A DNA stretch of 64,000 nt, taken from positions 694,773 through 758,772 of the forward strand of contig NZ_LN869528.1 in the NCBI RefSeq assembly GCF_001244995.1. Direction: 5' to 3'. A program made the translations under genes and the position numbers. Positions 13,577-22,363 of this stretch are shown here, in pieces (the first letter of the stretch is position 1; every line of letters starts with the position of its first letter). Source of the stretch: Intestinimonas massiliensis (ex Afouda et al. 2020). GTDB lineage: Bacteria > Bacillota > Clostridia > Oscillospirales > Oscillospiraceae. A model generated the notes under the pieces. The model searched no databases. It was given only the letters and a program-made list of their open reading frames with translations, and was not told the DNA's origin.

Positions 13577-13703
13577 AACGCTCGCTCCTTCCTGTGCTTT
13601 AGCATTTCTCTGATCGTGGTAAAGGATACTCAAAAAATATGTCCATTGCGTGAAGAAACCTCCGATGTTTTTTGAACGAAGTAAGAATCTTTTTTGAACC
13701 GGG

Positions 13704-14882
13704 CTACCGCTCCGGCCGTCTGGGGACGGGCCGGTTGCGCAGGAAGCGGGCGGTATCGTCCACCGCCAGGCGCAGGTCATCCGTCAGCCCGTCGAACAGC
13801 CCGGTTTTGCACACATTGATGACCACCATGCACAGCACCGGACCCAAAATCATGCCCAGCACCCCGGCCACCTGCATGCCCACATAGATGCTCACCAGAG
13901 ACAGGATGGGGGACAATCCGGTCTGGCTGCCCACGGCCTTGGGCTCGGCCACCCGGCGGAACACGCAGATGATGCCCCAGATGACCATCAGCTCCACGGC
14001 GTGGCCGAACTGGCCCAGGAACAGGTCGATCACCGCCCAGGGCACCATGACGGTGCCGGCCCCGATGATGGGGATGAAGTCCAGCACCGCCAGCAGCAGG
14101 GCCAGCAATACGGCGTAGCTCTGGCCCGTGAGGACGAATCCGGCCAGCAGGATGAGCAGCACCCCCAGCGAGAGGATGATCTGGGCCCGGACATAGCCGC
14201 CGAAAGCCCCTACCGCCGCGTGCTTGACGTGGCCCAGGAAGCGGCGGAACGCGGGGGAGAGGTGGTCGGTGACCAGAAAGCGCAGATGGGGATAGTCGGC
14301 GGTGATGAAATAGGTCCCCATGATAAAGACCACCAGCGCCACGACGAAGGAGGGGATGCTCATGGCGAAATTGCCGGCCCGTTCGGCAGCGTTGGTGAAG
14401 AAGTTGGGCAGGGCGGTTTGAAGCCATTGGGTCAGGCTGTCCAGGGCGCTGTTGACGGTCTGCTCCACCTCCTGGGGCAGGTGGGCCAGCAGGGAGTCGA
14501 GGAAGCCGCCGGTGGCCTCGATGGCGGCCTGGACCCCCGCCCAGATATCCTGCCAGTTGGTCACCAGAGAGCGGATCTCGGCAAATACGCTGTAGCCGAA
14601 GGCGGCCAAAACGCCCCCTACGCCGCCGAAGACCAGCAGAATGAGCAGCAGGGAGAGGATACCCCGGCTCAGGCCCAGGGCCTTTTGAAGGGTGCGCACC
14701 AGGGGGTTGAGCAGCCAGGCCAGCAGCAGGGCCAGGACAAAGGGCATGAAGAGAGAGAGTAGGGGGGGCGCTAGATACCGCAGGCCCAGCACCACCGCCG
14801 CGATGAGCAGAAATCGGATGCCCAACCGCAGCCATAACCGGCCCCGTTCCCGCCAGGAGAGTTCCGTTTGTGCCTGTTCCAT
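13704..14882 (-). CDS. ytvI: AI-2E/YtvI-family membrane protein
   Basis: 392 residues with about seven or eight membrane helices and the family signature in the C-terminal half (LLALLLAVLDFIPIIGAGTVMVPWAVIDLF). A large soluble loop lies at about 110-190 (TNWQDIWAGVQ...). The family includes the sporulation protein YtvI and the AI-2 exporter; with gpr in the window the YtvI type is likely but not proven. AAAGGGTGG precedes the ATG. It is separated from htrA by 127 bases without a clear terminator. Confidence 0.8.
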   Translation of the reverse strand: MEQAQTELSWRERGRLWLRLGIRFLLIAAVVLGLRYLAPPLLSLFMPFVLALLLAWLLNPLVRTLQKALGLSRGILSLLLILLVFGGVGGVLAAFGYSVFAEIRSLVTNWQDIWAGVQAAIEATGGFLDSLLAHLPQEVEQTVNSALDSLTQWLQTALPNFFTNAAERAGNFAMSIPSFVVALVVFIMGTYFITADYPHLRFLVTDHLSPAFRRFLGHVKHAAVGAFGGYVRAQIILSLGVLLILLAGFVLTGQSYAVLLALLLAVLDFIPIIGAGTVMVPWAVIDLFLGQFGHAVELMVIWGIICVFRRVAEPKAVGSQTGLSPILSLVSIYVGMQVAGVLGMILGPVLCMVVINVCKTGLFDGLTDDLRLAVDDTARFLRNRPVPRRPER

Positions 14883-14984
14883 TGTGATCGTCCACCCTTT
14901 CGTGTGAAGAATTATTATATCAGAACCATATGGCGAATCATCAAGAATCTGTGAATTTCACATCCTGGGCGGTAAAATTTATGC

Positions 14985-15016
14985 AAAAAAGAGGCGCGGC
15001 CCCGGGGCCGCGCCTC
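14985..15016 (-). terminator. Intrinsic terminator
   Basis: GAGGCGCGGCCCC pairs with GGGGCCGCGCCTC, followed on the minus strand by TTTTTTG. Ends the 15044 transcript. Confidence 0.9.
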
Positions 15017-15043
15017 AGCGTGTCAAAAAAGCCGTTTGACTGC

Positions 15044-16897
15044 TTACTTCTCGTAGGCAAAATGCTTGCGCCAATAATACTGCATGGTGTTGTAGTCGTC
15101 CACCAGGGCCTGTCCCTCGGGGGTGAGGCTGCCGGTGAGGACGCCCTGCTCCACATACAGGCCGGTGGGGGTGTTGTGGACGGGCACCCGGTCCATCACC
15201 TGCTGGGTGGCCTGCACAAAGGCGGGCCCCTCCCAGCCGCACAGCCGGAACACCTGGTTCATCAGGAAGTAGGGGCCCAGATCCGGGCCCTCTCCCGTGA
15301 AGTTATTTCCCAGGACATCCTTGGCCGCGTCGTTGGCCCAGATGAGGTAGCGGGTGGCGTAATAGTGGTAGAACCCCTCCTCGGTGGAGAAGTCCAGGTT
15401 GATGCCCAGGGTCTCGTACACCGAGTTGCCGTCCCCCAGCCAGGGCTTGTGGTCCCCGAACAGGACGATGACCACCGGCTCCTCGGCCTGGCGGTAGTAG
15501 TCGAAAAACTCCGTCAGGTGCTGGTTGGTGTCGTAGATGGAGCCGAAATAGTTGTTGAGGATGTTCCGCTCGGCGTCGGTGTAGTCCCCGCCGGTGACGT
15601 AATCGTCCCCCCACCAGGTCACGTCGGCGTCGTAGGGGCCGTGGCCCTGGTAGGTCAGGTTATAGGCGAACAGGGGCTTGCCGGTGCTCCGGTTCTCCTC
15701 CCACATGCCGATGAGTTCGGGGAAGAGCACCTTGTCGTAGCCCACGTCCCCGCCGGTGAGGGGTGCGAAGTGGTTCTCCACGAACCAGTAGTCCTCATAG
15801 CCCAGGTTGCGGTTGATGTTTTCCCGGTTGTAGAACCAGGAGAAGCAGGGGTGGGCTCCCAGCACGGAGTAGCCCTGGGAGCGGAAGTACCAGGGGTAGG
15901 AGTTGGTGGGGGAGCGGAAGGAACCCAGCCGGGAGAAGCCGGTGAGGTAACACCGCTCGGTGTCCACCGTGCCGCCGGCAAAGATGTTGGTGATGAGATT
16001 TCCGGTGTAGCTCTCGGCCTCCAGGGCGTGGTAGTCGGCGTAGACCCGGTCGCTGAGGCCGGGGATGTCAAAGCCGGACAGGTCGCTGTAGGCCTCCAGC
16101 ATGATGGTGATGAGGGATACCTTTTGGTCCTCCGGGATGTCGGCGTCCTGGTAGGCGTTCAGCATAGCCTCGGCCCGCTTGGCATCATAGCCCTCCGGCG
16201 GCGCGTCGGAGGCCGACTTGACGCTGTAGAGAAAGGGGTAGACGAAGCCCTTGGAGACGTAGACCTGGGTAGCCGACCAGCGGTTGATGAGGTCGTTGTT
16301 GGCGGTGCGGTCCTGGTAGACGCTGTCGCTGAGGATGGCCTCCTGGAGGGGCAGGGCCGCCAGAATGACGGCGGAGATACCCAGAAAACGATAGCGGGTC
16401 TGTCCCTTCAGCCTGCCCCGGACGCAGAAGTGGAAAAACACTCCGCCCAGCAGCAGCAGGGCCAGGGCCAGGGCCATGGTGCGGGAGAGGAAGAGCTGGT
16501 ATTTCCCCGCCATGTTGCCCGCCTCCTTGAGCAGGAGCAGGTCCTCGAAGAGCAGGGGGTCGTTGCGAAACTGGAGCTTAAACCAGTTGCCCATGGTAAA
16601 GCCGGCGGTGAGCCCGGCGGTGAGGCCGTAGGCCAGGCCGGGCCGCCCGGTGAGGAAGTAGAGCCCCAGGGCCAGCAGCAGCACGGGGGCCAGGTTCAGC
16701 AGGGCAATGAGTGGGTTTTTGAAGTAGCTTCCAAACAGCTCGGCCTGCTTGAACACCGCGGCAAAGTACAGGCTCAGCGTCCCCACGCAGAGGCTGGCGG
16801 CCGCCACCCAGAACAGGTTCCACAGCCAGAAGCCGGCCCGCCTGCCCGGGGACCAGCCGGGGTCGGTATGGGTTTGGAAAAGAAAAACGTGTTTCAT
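15044..16897 (-). CDS. LTA-synthase-like phosphoglycerol transferase (sulfatase fold)
   Basis: 617 residues. The first about 230 contain five or six membrane helices. The extracellular alkaline-phosphatase/sulfatase domain has a metal-site start (LITIMLEAYSDL), the probable nucleophile Thr in AGGTVDTE, and the late metal motif VIVLFGDHKPWLG. This layout matches LtaS/MdoB proteins, which move glycerol-phosphate from phosphatidylglycerol onto a polymer or sugar outside the cell. Which acceptor is used cannot be told. ATG follows GGAGAG. It lies 61 bases downstream of glyS; co-transcription is possible. Confidence 0.85.
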   Translation of the reverse strand: MKHVFLFQTHTDPGWSPGRRAGFWLWNLFWVAAASLCVGTLSLYFAAVFKQAELFGSYFKNPLIALLNLAPVLLLALGLYFLTGRPGLAYGLTAGLTAGFTMGNWFKLQFRNDPLLFEDLLLLKEAGNMAGKYQLFLSRTMALALALLLLGGVFFHFCVRGRLKGQTRYRFLGISAVILAALPLQEAILSDSVYQDRTANNDLINRWSATQVYVSKGFVYPFLYSVKSASDAPPEGYDAKRAEAMLNAYQDADIPEDQKVSLITIMLEAYSDLSGFDIPGLSDRVYADYHALEAESYTGNLITNIFAGGTVDTERCYLTGFSRLGSFRSPTNSYPWYFRSQGYSVLGAHPCFSWFYNRENINRNLGYEDYWFVENHFAPLTGGDVGYDKVLFPELIGMWEENRSTGKPLFAYNLTYQGHGPYDADVTWWGDDYVTGGDYTDAERNILNNYFGSIYDTNQHLTEFFDYYRQAEEPVVIVLFGDHKPWLGDGNSVYETLGINLDFSTEEGFYHYYATRYLIWANDAAKDVLGNNFTGEGPDLGPYFLMNQVFRLCGWEGPAFVQATQQVMDRVPVHNTPTGLYVEQGVLTGSLTPEGQALVDDYNTMQYYWRKHFAYEK

Positions 16898-16958
16898 AGC
16901 ACTCTCCAGAATAGGGAAAGAGCGGGCGGCCGAAGGGCCGCCCGCAGGAAGTACGGGC

Positions 16959-18377
16959 TTAAAATGCGATCTTTTGGGCGATATATGCCTTCAGCTCGCC
17001 AATGGGCATGCGGACCTGTTCCATCGTGTCCCGGTCCCGGACAGTGACGCAGCCGTCGGCGGGGGTCTTGTCGTCGCCCACGGTCTGGAAGTCCACGGTG
17101 ACGCACAGGGGGGTGCCGATCTCGTCCTGGCGGCGGTAGCGCTTACCGATGGAGCCGGCATCGTCGTAGTCCACCATGAAGTCTCTGGCCAGCAGGTCCC
17201 GGATCTCCAGAGCCTTGTCCCCCAGCTTCTTGCTCAGGGGGAGGACGGCGCACTTGAAGGGGGCCAGGGCGGGGTGGAAGCGCATGACGGTGCGCACGTC
17301 GTTCTTCTCGGCGTCCACCACCTCCTCGTCATAGGCCTCCACCAGGAAGGCCAGGGTGACCCGGTCGGCGCCCAGGGAGGGCTCGATAACGTAGGGGATA
17401 TAGTGCTCGTTCTTCTCCTGGTCGAAGTAGGTCAGATCCTTGCCGGAGTGCTCCTGGTGCTGCTTGAGGTCGTAGTCGGTGCGGTCGGCCACGCCCCACA
17501 GCTCGCCCCAGCCGAAGGGGAACAGGAACTCGAAGTCGGTGGTTGCCTTGGAGTAGAAGGCCAGCTCCTCGGGCTCGTGATCCCGCAGGCGCAGGTTCTC
17601 GTCCTGGATGTGCAGGCTCAGCAGCCACTGGTGGCAGTATTCCCGCCAGAACCGGAACCATTCCAGGTCGGTGCCGGGCTGGCAGAAGAACTCCAGCTCC
17701 ATCTGCTCGAACTCCCGGATGCGGAAGATAAAGTTGCCCGGGGTGATCTCGTTGCGGAAGGACTTGCCCACCTGGCACACGCCGAAGGGCAGCTTTTTGC
17801 GGGTGGTGCGCTGGATGGCGGGGAAGTTGACAAAAATGCCCTGGGCGGTCTCGGGCCGGAGGTAGACCTCGGTGGAGGAGTCCTCAGTGACGCCCTGGTG
17901 GGTCTTGAACATCAGGTTGAACTTGCGGATGTCGGTGAAATCGGACTTGCCGCAGCCGGGGCAGGTGACGCCGTTGTCCCGGATAAAGGCCACCAGCTCG
18001 TCCTGGGTCATGGCCTCCACGTTCACGTCGGTGCGGTTTTGCTCGGCGCACCAGTTTTCGATGAGCTTGTCGGCCCGGTGGCGCATTTTGCAGGCCTTGC
18101 AGTCGATGAGGGGGTCGTTAAAGGTGGACACGTGGCCGGAGGCCACCCACACCTCGGGGTTCATGAGGATGGCGGCGTCCAGGCCCACGTTGTAAGGGGA
18201 CTCCTGAACGAACTTTTTCCACCAGGCCCGCTTGACGTTGTTTTTGAGCTCCACGCCCAGGGGGCCGTAGTCCCAGGAGTTGGCCAGGCCGCCGTAGATC
18301 TCGCTGCCGGGGTAGACAAAGCCGCGGCCCTTGCACAGCGCCACCAGCTTTTCCATGGTTTTTTCGGTGTTTTTCAT
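16959..18377 (-). CDS. glyS: Glycyl-tRNA synthetase, alpha2 dimer type
   Basis: 472 residues. Charges tRNA-Gly with glycine. The single-chain class II form is shown by motif 1 region [20 protein letters not shown], motif 2 [21 protein letters not shown], motif 3 [14 protein letters not shown], and a Cys pair insertion ([11 protein letters not shown] and CPGCGKSDF). The C-terminal anticodon-binding domain follows motif 3. ATG at 18377 follows AAGGAG; a GTG nine bases upstream overlaps the ribosome site and is rejected. Controlled by the T-box leader at 18437-18675. Confidence 0.95.
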   Translation of the reverse strand: MKNTEKTMEKLVALCKGRGFVYPGSEIYGGLANSWDYGPLGVELKNNVKRAWWKKFVQESPYNVGLDAAILMNPEVWVASGHVSTFNDPLIDCKACKMRHRADKLIENWCAEQNRTDVNVEAMTQDELVAFIRDNGVTCPGCGKSDFTDIRKFNLMFKTHQGVTEDSSTEVYLRPETAQGIFVNFPAIQRTTRKKLPFGVCQVGKSFRNEITPGNFIFRIREFEQMELEFFCQPGTDLEWFRFWREYCHQWLLSLHIQDENLRLRDHEPEELAFYSKATTDFEFLFPFGWGELWGVADRTDYDLKQHQEHSGKDLTYFDQEKNEHYIPYVIEPSLGADRVTLAFLVEAYDEEVVDAEKNDVRTVMRFHPALAPFKCAVLPLSKKLGDKALEIRDLLARDFMVDYDDAGSIGKRYRRQDEIGTPLCVTVDFQTVGDDKTPADGCVTVRDRDTMEQVRMPIGELKAYIAQKIAF

Positions 18378-18436
18378 GGGAAGCACTCCTTATGAAATAA
18401 AATAGAACTGGAGAACACAATGAGGCGGCAGACCGA

Positions 18437-18675
18437 TAAAAAACGCCCTGAGCCAAAGGCTCAGGGCGAACAGTCTGTCCGTGGTGCCACCTGAATTCGG
18501 GGCGGCAGACCGCCCCGCGCTCGGCCCCTGTAACGGCGGGTACCGCCGGCCCATTTCCTGGCCGGAGCTCCCGGACGCCTTCCGCGGGGACCTTCGGAAG
18601 CCTCGCACCGTCCGGCTTCTCTCTGGCCCGGGCCCTCGCGTACTCCTCCCGGTCACTGCCTGTCGCTGTATCGTG
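18437..18675 (-). promoter_or_regulatory. T-box riboswitch upstream of glyS
   Basis: On the minus strand the T-box core AGGTGGCACCACGG (complement of about 18479-18492) is followed by the terminator CGCCCTGAGCC/GGCTCAGGGCG with TTTTTT (18437-18468). The upstream part has a GGTGCGAG-type distal loop and GAGTAC-like element typical of Stem I. Uncharged tRNA-Gly should bind and favour the antiterminator. I did not assign the specifier codon with confidence. Confidence 0.88.
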
Positions 18676-18681
18676 GAGTGT

Positions 18682-18710
18682 ATTGTATCACCGAAACCGC
18701 CCGCCGTCAA
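18682..18710 (-). promoter_or_regulatory. Promoter of the glyS T-box transcript
   Basis: Minus strand TTGACG (18710-18705), 17-base spacer, TACAAT (18687-18682). It overlaps the extreme 3' side of the GntR gene region and places the start of the leader near 18675. Confidence 0.7.
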
Positions 18711-18731
18711 GGGATTTCGCCTTTCTGGGCC

Positions 18732-19436
18732 CTAGAGTACGGGCTCTCCGTCGTCGGGGAGGTTCAGGCGGTTGATGATGTGGACCAGATGCAGCCGCAT
18801 GGCGGCCTCCGCGCCCTCCTGGTCCCGGATGCGGAGAAAGGAGAGGATCAGCCGGTGGTCCTCCACCGTCTCGCCGCTGAACCAGTTGACCCCATCCTGA
18901 AGGGCGGCGGACTGGCTGATGGAGCGCTGGATGCCGGGGATAAACTGGGCCATGAAGTCGTTATGCATGGCCTGGACGATGCCGGAGTGAAAGGCCTGGT
19001 CGGCGGCGATGCTGTCGCCCCCCTCCAGAACGGTCTTTTCAAAGGCCTCCCCCAGCCGGAGGATGTTGCGCAGCTCCTCGCTGGTGGCCCGGCGGCAGGC
19101 CAGGGCCACGCACCGGGGCTCCACCATCAGCCGCAGTTCGAAGAGCTCCTTCAGCACCGTCTTTTGGGTGAGCAGCTCCATCAGGCCGAAATCCGCCTTT
19201 TCCGGGAGCTGCTCGGCCACAAAGGTCCCCATGCCCCGCCGCACCACCAGCACCCCGTGGGACGAGAGGATGCGGATAGCCTCCCGCAGGGTGCCCCGGC
19301 TCACGCCGTACTCGCCGGCCAAATCGTTCTCGTTGGGGAGCTTGTCGCCGGGCCGGTAGCGCACGCCCTCCTGGAAGTCGCTGAGAAGCTGTTTTGCCAC
19401 CTGCTGAGAAAGACTTCCCTTGTTTCTCGCCGCCAT
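18732..19436 (-). CDS. GntR-family (FadR subfamily) transcriptional regulator
   Basis: 234 residues from the ATG at 19436 (MAARNKGSLSQQVAKQLL). The N-terminal winged helix has YRPGDKLPNENDLAGEYGVSRGTLREAIRIL and GMGTFV. The C-terminal FCD helical domain includes LRLMVEPRCVALACRRAT and DQAFHSGIVQAMHN with the His/Asp residues that often bind metal or a carboxylate ligand. The frame is open about 29 codons upstream, but those residues are atypical. It is divergent from the small gene at 19685, whose promoter region it may control. Confidence 0.85.
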   Translation of the reverse strand: MAARNKGSLSQQVAKQLLSDFQEGVRYRPGDKLPNENDLAGEYGVSRGTLREAIRILSSHGVLVVRRGMGTFVAEQLPEKADFGLMELLTQKTVLKELFELRLMVEPRCVALACRRATSEELRNILRLGEAFEKTVLEGGDSIAADQAFHSGIVQAMHNDFMAQFIPGIQRSISQSAALQDGVNWFSGETVEDHRLILSFLRIRDQEGAEAAMRLHLVHIINRLNLPDDGEPVL

Positions 19437-19589
19437 CTCTCCATTGCCTCCCCGAAAAGTTCGTATCCACAGTTGTTTTTCAATTATACGCAAAACAGGG
19501 AGAAAAAGCAAGAATTCCCACAACTCCTGTTTACCCTGTCAAAAAGGACAGGGCGGTTTTATGGAAAACAGAGAAATGCGCAAACCCTC

Positions 19590-19618
19590 TTGACAAATCG
19601 GCCGTCTTTGTGTATCTT
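19590..19618 (+). promoter_or_regulatory. Consensus promoter for the 19685 gene
   Basis: TTGACA (19590-19595), 17-base spacer, TATCTT (19613-19618). AT-rich sequence with TTAGA...TCTAA half sites (about 19622-19652) follows, a possible operator for the divergent GntR regulator; that last point is speculative. Confidence 0.65.
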
Positions 19619-19684
19619 GATGTTAGACAGATAAGTAATATGTTAAACATCTAACCATAACCGCTTTTTGGAAAGGAGCTTCTT

Positions 19685-19885
19685 ATGAAACGCACATCCA
19701 ACGTCCTGCTGGTTCTCACCGTTGTGTTTTGTCTTGTCAGTCTGCTGTGGAGTGCCGCAGTCTATGTCACCTTTGGTCTAGCCCTGGCGCTGGCCGTGAC
19801 CTCCATCGCCACGCCCAACGACAAGGAGATCGGTCAGTTGATTCCCTTCCATGCGCCGACGGGCCAGCACGACAAAGCCGCCTGA
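19685..19885 (+). CDS. Small membrane protein
   Basis: 66 residues with one or two hydrophobic segments (NVLLVLTVVFCLVSLLWSAAVYVTFGLALALAV, about 6-38) and a short polar tail with His residues. ATG follows AAAGGAG. It has its own strong promoter and terminator. Position opposite the GntR gene suggests a regulator-target pair; function unknown. Confidence 0.65.
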   Translation: MKRTSNVLLVLTVVFCLVSLLWSAAVYVTFGLALALAVTSIATPNDKEIGQLIPFHAPTGQHDKAA

Positions 19886-19914
19886 TTCCTTTCATGTGCC
19901 TATTCTCCCATCAA

Positions 19915-19955
19915 GGAGCGCCCGGATTTGGGGAAGTCCGGGCGCTCCCTTTTTG
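19915..19955 (+). terminator. Intrinsic terminator
   Basis: GGAGCGCCCGGA (19915-19926) pairs with TCCGGGCGCTCC (19937-19948), followed by CTTTTTG. Ends the 19685 transcript and may also limit read-through from gpr. Confidence 0.85.
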
Positions 19956-19981
19956 CCCACAGAGACCTATCCGCTCAGGGA

Positions 19982-20431
19982 CAGATCCACATCCTCGATT
20001 GTCAAGCCAGGCTGAAGCGCCAGGTTGATCCCGTACCCGCTGTTCCCCATGGGATTGACATCCCACGGGGGCCCCGTATTTCATCTGCGCCCGGCGAAAA
20101 TCAATTCCGCCGGGCTGCGCCGCTTGCGCGGCGGCGTGCTTTGCACGCTGGTCATCGGGTCCGCCTCAGCTCAGAAACAGATCCACATCCTCGATTGTCA
20201 AGCCAGGCTGAAGCGCCAGGTTGATCCCGTACCCGCTGTTCCCCATGGGATTGACATCCCACGGGGGCCCCGTATTTCATCTGTGCCCGGCGAAAATCAA
20301 TTCCGCCGGGCTGCGCCGCTTGCGCGGCGGCGTGCTTTGCACGCTGGTCATCGGGTCCGCCTCAGCTCAGAAACAGATCCACATCCTCGATTGTCAAGCC
20401 AGGCTGAAGCGCCAGGTTGATCCCGTACCCG
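19982..20431. repeat. 196-bp tandem repeat duplicating the 3' end of gpr
   Basis: Two full 196-bp units (19982-20177, 20178-20373) and a 58-bp partial third (20374-20431) are nearly identical; one C/T difference was noticed. Each unit holds the last 58 bases of gpr plus about 138 bases rich in palindromes (CCCGGCG/CGCCGGG, CGTGC-TTT-GCACG, ATCCCACGGGGG/ the mirrored arm). The partial third is the current gpr 3' end. The most distal copy reads into a slightly different ending (LSLSG then stop), likely the original gene end. No protein is expected from the extra copies. Confidence 0.88.
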
Positions 20432-21267
20432 ATGACCTTGACCAGGTCGGCCACCCGCTGGTCGATATCTCTGGGCGTGACCATCAGCCCTTCGCCCGCC
20501 CCGGCCAGGGCCTCCGGGTCCAGCCCCTCTTGCCCGGCCTCCGCCAGAATATCGGCGGCCAGCGTCCCGGCGTCCACTACCGTGGGTACTCCCACGGCAA
20601 TGACGGGGACGCCTAAGGTCTCCCGGTTGAGGGCGGCCCGGTGGTTGCCCACGCCGGAGCCTGGGACAATGCCGGTGTTGGCCAACTGTACGGTGGTGCA
20701 CACCCGGTCCATGGATCGGGAGGCCAGGGCGTCCACCGCGATGATGCAGCCCGGCCGGATCTTTTCCGCTACCGCCTTTACCAGTTCGCCGCTCTCCACG
20801 CCGGTGGTGCCCAGCACTCCGGCGGCCAAGGCCGCTACCGGTCGGAAGGAACCGAAGTGCTCCGGTGCCTGCTCCACCAGATGGCGGGTGACCATGGTGT
20901 GGTCGGCCACCCCGGGCCCGATGGCGTCGGGGGTAATGGCCCGGTTGCCCAACCCCACCACCAGGCATGTGGCCTCCTCGGGCAGCTTGAGCAGCCCATT
21001 CAGCTCGGCGGCGATGGCCCGGGCGGCCCGGCCGAAGGCGTCCTCCTCCCGGCGGGCCAGGGCGTCCAGTTGTACCGTCACATAGGAGCCCACCGGCTTG
21101 CCCAAAGAGCTGGCGCCCTGCTCGTCCAGGATATCCACCGTAGTGACCTGATACCCCTCCCGCAGACTGTCCCGGGCCCGGACGCCCTCCAGCTTGGTCT
21201 CCTTCTCCGCCGACTCGGTCCACAGCTCCTTGGCCTCCAGCGCCAGATCCGTCCGTCTTTTCAGCAT
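20362..21267 (-). CDS. gpr: GPR germination protease (small acid-soluble spore protein protease)
   Basis: 301 residues from ATG at 21267. Degrades SASP proteins at spore germination; made as a zymogen in the forespore. Family marks are RRTDLALEAKELW at the N-terminus (propeptide/start region), TCLVVGLGNRAITPDAIGP, LGTTGVESGELVKAV, CIIAVDALASRSMDRVCTTVQLANTGIVPGSGVGNHR, and DAGTLAADIL. The next upstream ATG (21309) has poor ribosome-site spacing, whereas 21267 follows GGAGG. The last codons and stop come from the tandem repeat at 20362-20431. It is direct evidence that the organism makes spores. Confidence 0.92.
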   Translation of the reverse strand: MLKRRTDLALEAKELWTESAEKETKLEGVRARDSLREGYQVTTVDILDEQGASSLGKPVGSYVTVQLDALARREEDAFGRAARAIAAELNGLLKLPEEATCLVVGLGNRAITPDAIGPGVADHTMVTRHLVEQAPEHFGSFRPVAALAAGVLGTTGVESGELVKAVAEKIRPGCIIAVDALASRSMDRVCTTVQLANTGIVPGSGVGNHRAALNRETLGVPVIAVGVPTVVDAGTLAADILAEAGQEGLDPEALAGAGEGLMVTPRDIDQRVADLVKVIGYGINLALQPGLTIEDVDLFLS

Positions 21268-21465
21268 TGTTTTTTGCCTCCACACATCAATATCTTGTGC
21301 CGTATTCATACTCCATCCGCTATTTTTAGCGGCAACGGCTGTGATATACAAAAAAATGTGAAAAAACCGAAAAAATCAGTTGCATTTTTCCCGCCCGGCT
21401 GTTAAAATAAATATCTGCACGGGCAGAATATGCCCCAATAGATCGCATCGGAGGAGGTGTTTGGT

Positions 21466-21729
21466 TTGCCGAATATTAAGTCTGCCAAGAAGCGCGTGCT
21501 GGTCAACGAGACCAAGGCTGCGCGGAACAAGGCTGCCAAGTCTGCGCTGAAGACCCAGATCAAGAAGTTTGAAGCCGTGGTGGCCGAAGGCAACCGCAGC
21601 GAGGCCGATAGCGCTTACAAGGCCACTGTCAAAGCCATTGACAAGGCTGCTGCCAAGGGTCTGCTGCACAAGAACAACGCGGCCAACAAGAAGAGCGCCA
21701 TGACCATCAAGCTCAACAAGCTGGCCTGA
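21466..21729 (+). CDS. rpsT: 30S ribosomal protein S20
   Basis: 87 residues, basic three-helix protein that binds 16S rRNA. It begins PNIKSAKKRV after a TTG start at 21466, the exact family N-terminus, eight bases after GGAGGAGG. A GTG at 21457 overlaps the ribosome site. Conserved KSALKTQIKKFE and GLLHKNNAANKKS are present. It has its own terminator. Rare TTG start may keep expression in check; S20 is known to be translationally autoregulated in other bacteria. Confidence 0.95.
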   Translation: MPNIKSAKKRVLVNETKAARNKAAKSALKTQIKKFEAVVAEGNRSEADSAYKATVKAIDKAAAKGLLHKNNAANKKSAMTIKLNKLA

Positions 21730-21747
21730 TTGGAAGAGCCGCTGGAA

Positions 21748-21776
21748 AACCGTCTGCTTCGGCAGGCGGTTTTTTT
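21748..21776 (+). terminator. Intrinsic terminator of rpsT
   Basis: AACCGTCTGC pairs with GCAGGCGGTT around TTCG, followed by TTTTTT. Confidence 0.92.
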
Positions 21777-21790
21777 GCCGCTCAAAGTAC

Positions 21791-21860
21791 TTTGAATTTC
21801 AAAATATCCTTGACAAAAAGGACCCTGCCGTATTATGCTTGGAACGCTTTGATTTTCAAA
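21791..21860 (+). promoter_or_regulatory. Promoter flanked by two FabT-like operators
   Basis: TTTGAATTTCAAA (21791-21803) and TTTGATTTTCAAA (21848-21860) both match TTTGA-N3-TCAAA, the known recognition form of FabT-type MarR regulators. Between them lie TTGACA (21810-21815) and TATTAT/TATGCT (21831-21839). The downstream gene encodes a MarR regulator, so autoregulation is likely. Confidence 0.75.
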
Positions 21861-21883
21861 CCAAATGAAAAGGATGACCCAGC

Positions 21884-22357
21884 ATGGAAAACCGCGGCAA
21901 GGAACTGAATCTCTTTCTGGTCCGTGTGTTCAACGAAATCCTCCGGACGGAGGAGCGGGACCTGGCGGGCCGGTTTCCGGACCTGTCCCTGCGGGAGCTG
22001 CACCTGATTGAGGAGGTCTGCCGGGCGGAGGAGGAGGGCCGAGACAACCGGGCCACCGCCATTGCCGCCGCCCAGCGCGTGACGGCGGGGACGCTGACCA
22101 CTGCGGTGACGCTGCTGGAGAAGAAGGGCTATCTGGAGCGCCGCCGGGACGAGAAGGACCGACGGGCGGTTCGCATCCTGCCCACAGCCGCGGCCCGGGC
22201 GGCCAACGCCGTCCATGCCCGTTTCCACCGGGAGATGGTGGACGGGCTTTTGGCGGTCCTTACGGAGGATGAGACCGGGGTTCTGGTCCGGGCGCTGGGC
22301 CATCTGGCCGGCTTTTTTCAGGAAAAGGACCGGCAAAACAGACCAATAAGGGGGTAG
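21884..22357 (+). CDS. MarR-family regulator, FabT-like
   Basis: 157 residues with a MarR winged helix: LSLRELHLIEEV, TAIAAAQRVTAGTLTTAVTLLEKKGYLERRRDEKDRRAVRILPT. The wing residues D-x-K-D-R-R are present. Terminal helices (LNLFLVRVFNEIL, LVRALGHLAGFF) form the dimer. Two FabT-like operators flank its promoter and a DegV/FakB gene follows seven bases later. In streptococci FabT represses fatty-acid synthesis genes and FakB proteins bind exogenous fatty acids. The role here is inferred from these three facts. Confidence 0.8.
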   Translation: MENRGKELNLFLVRVFNEILRTEERDLAGRFPDLSLRELHLIEEVCRAEEEGRDNRATAIAAAQRVTAGTLTTAVTLLEKKGYLERRRDEKDRRAVRILPTAAARAANAVHARFHREMVDGLLAVLTEDETGVLVRALGHLAGFFQEKDRQNRPIRG

Positions 22358-22363
22358 CCAGAC

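Noticed and set aside
14930-17047. Long plus-strand frame opposite the LTA-synthase-like gene
   Set aside because: Antisense shadow in GC-rich DNA: repetitive Gly/Val/Gln-rich product without domains, while the minus strand encodes a clear sulfatase-fold enzyme.
19982-20431. CRISPR array
   Set aside because: Repeats are 196 bp and contiguous with no unique spacers and no cas genes; they are tandem duplications of the gpr end.
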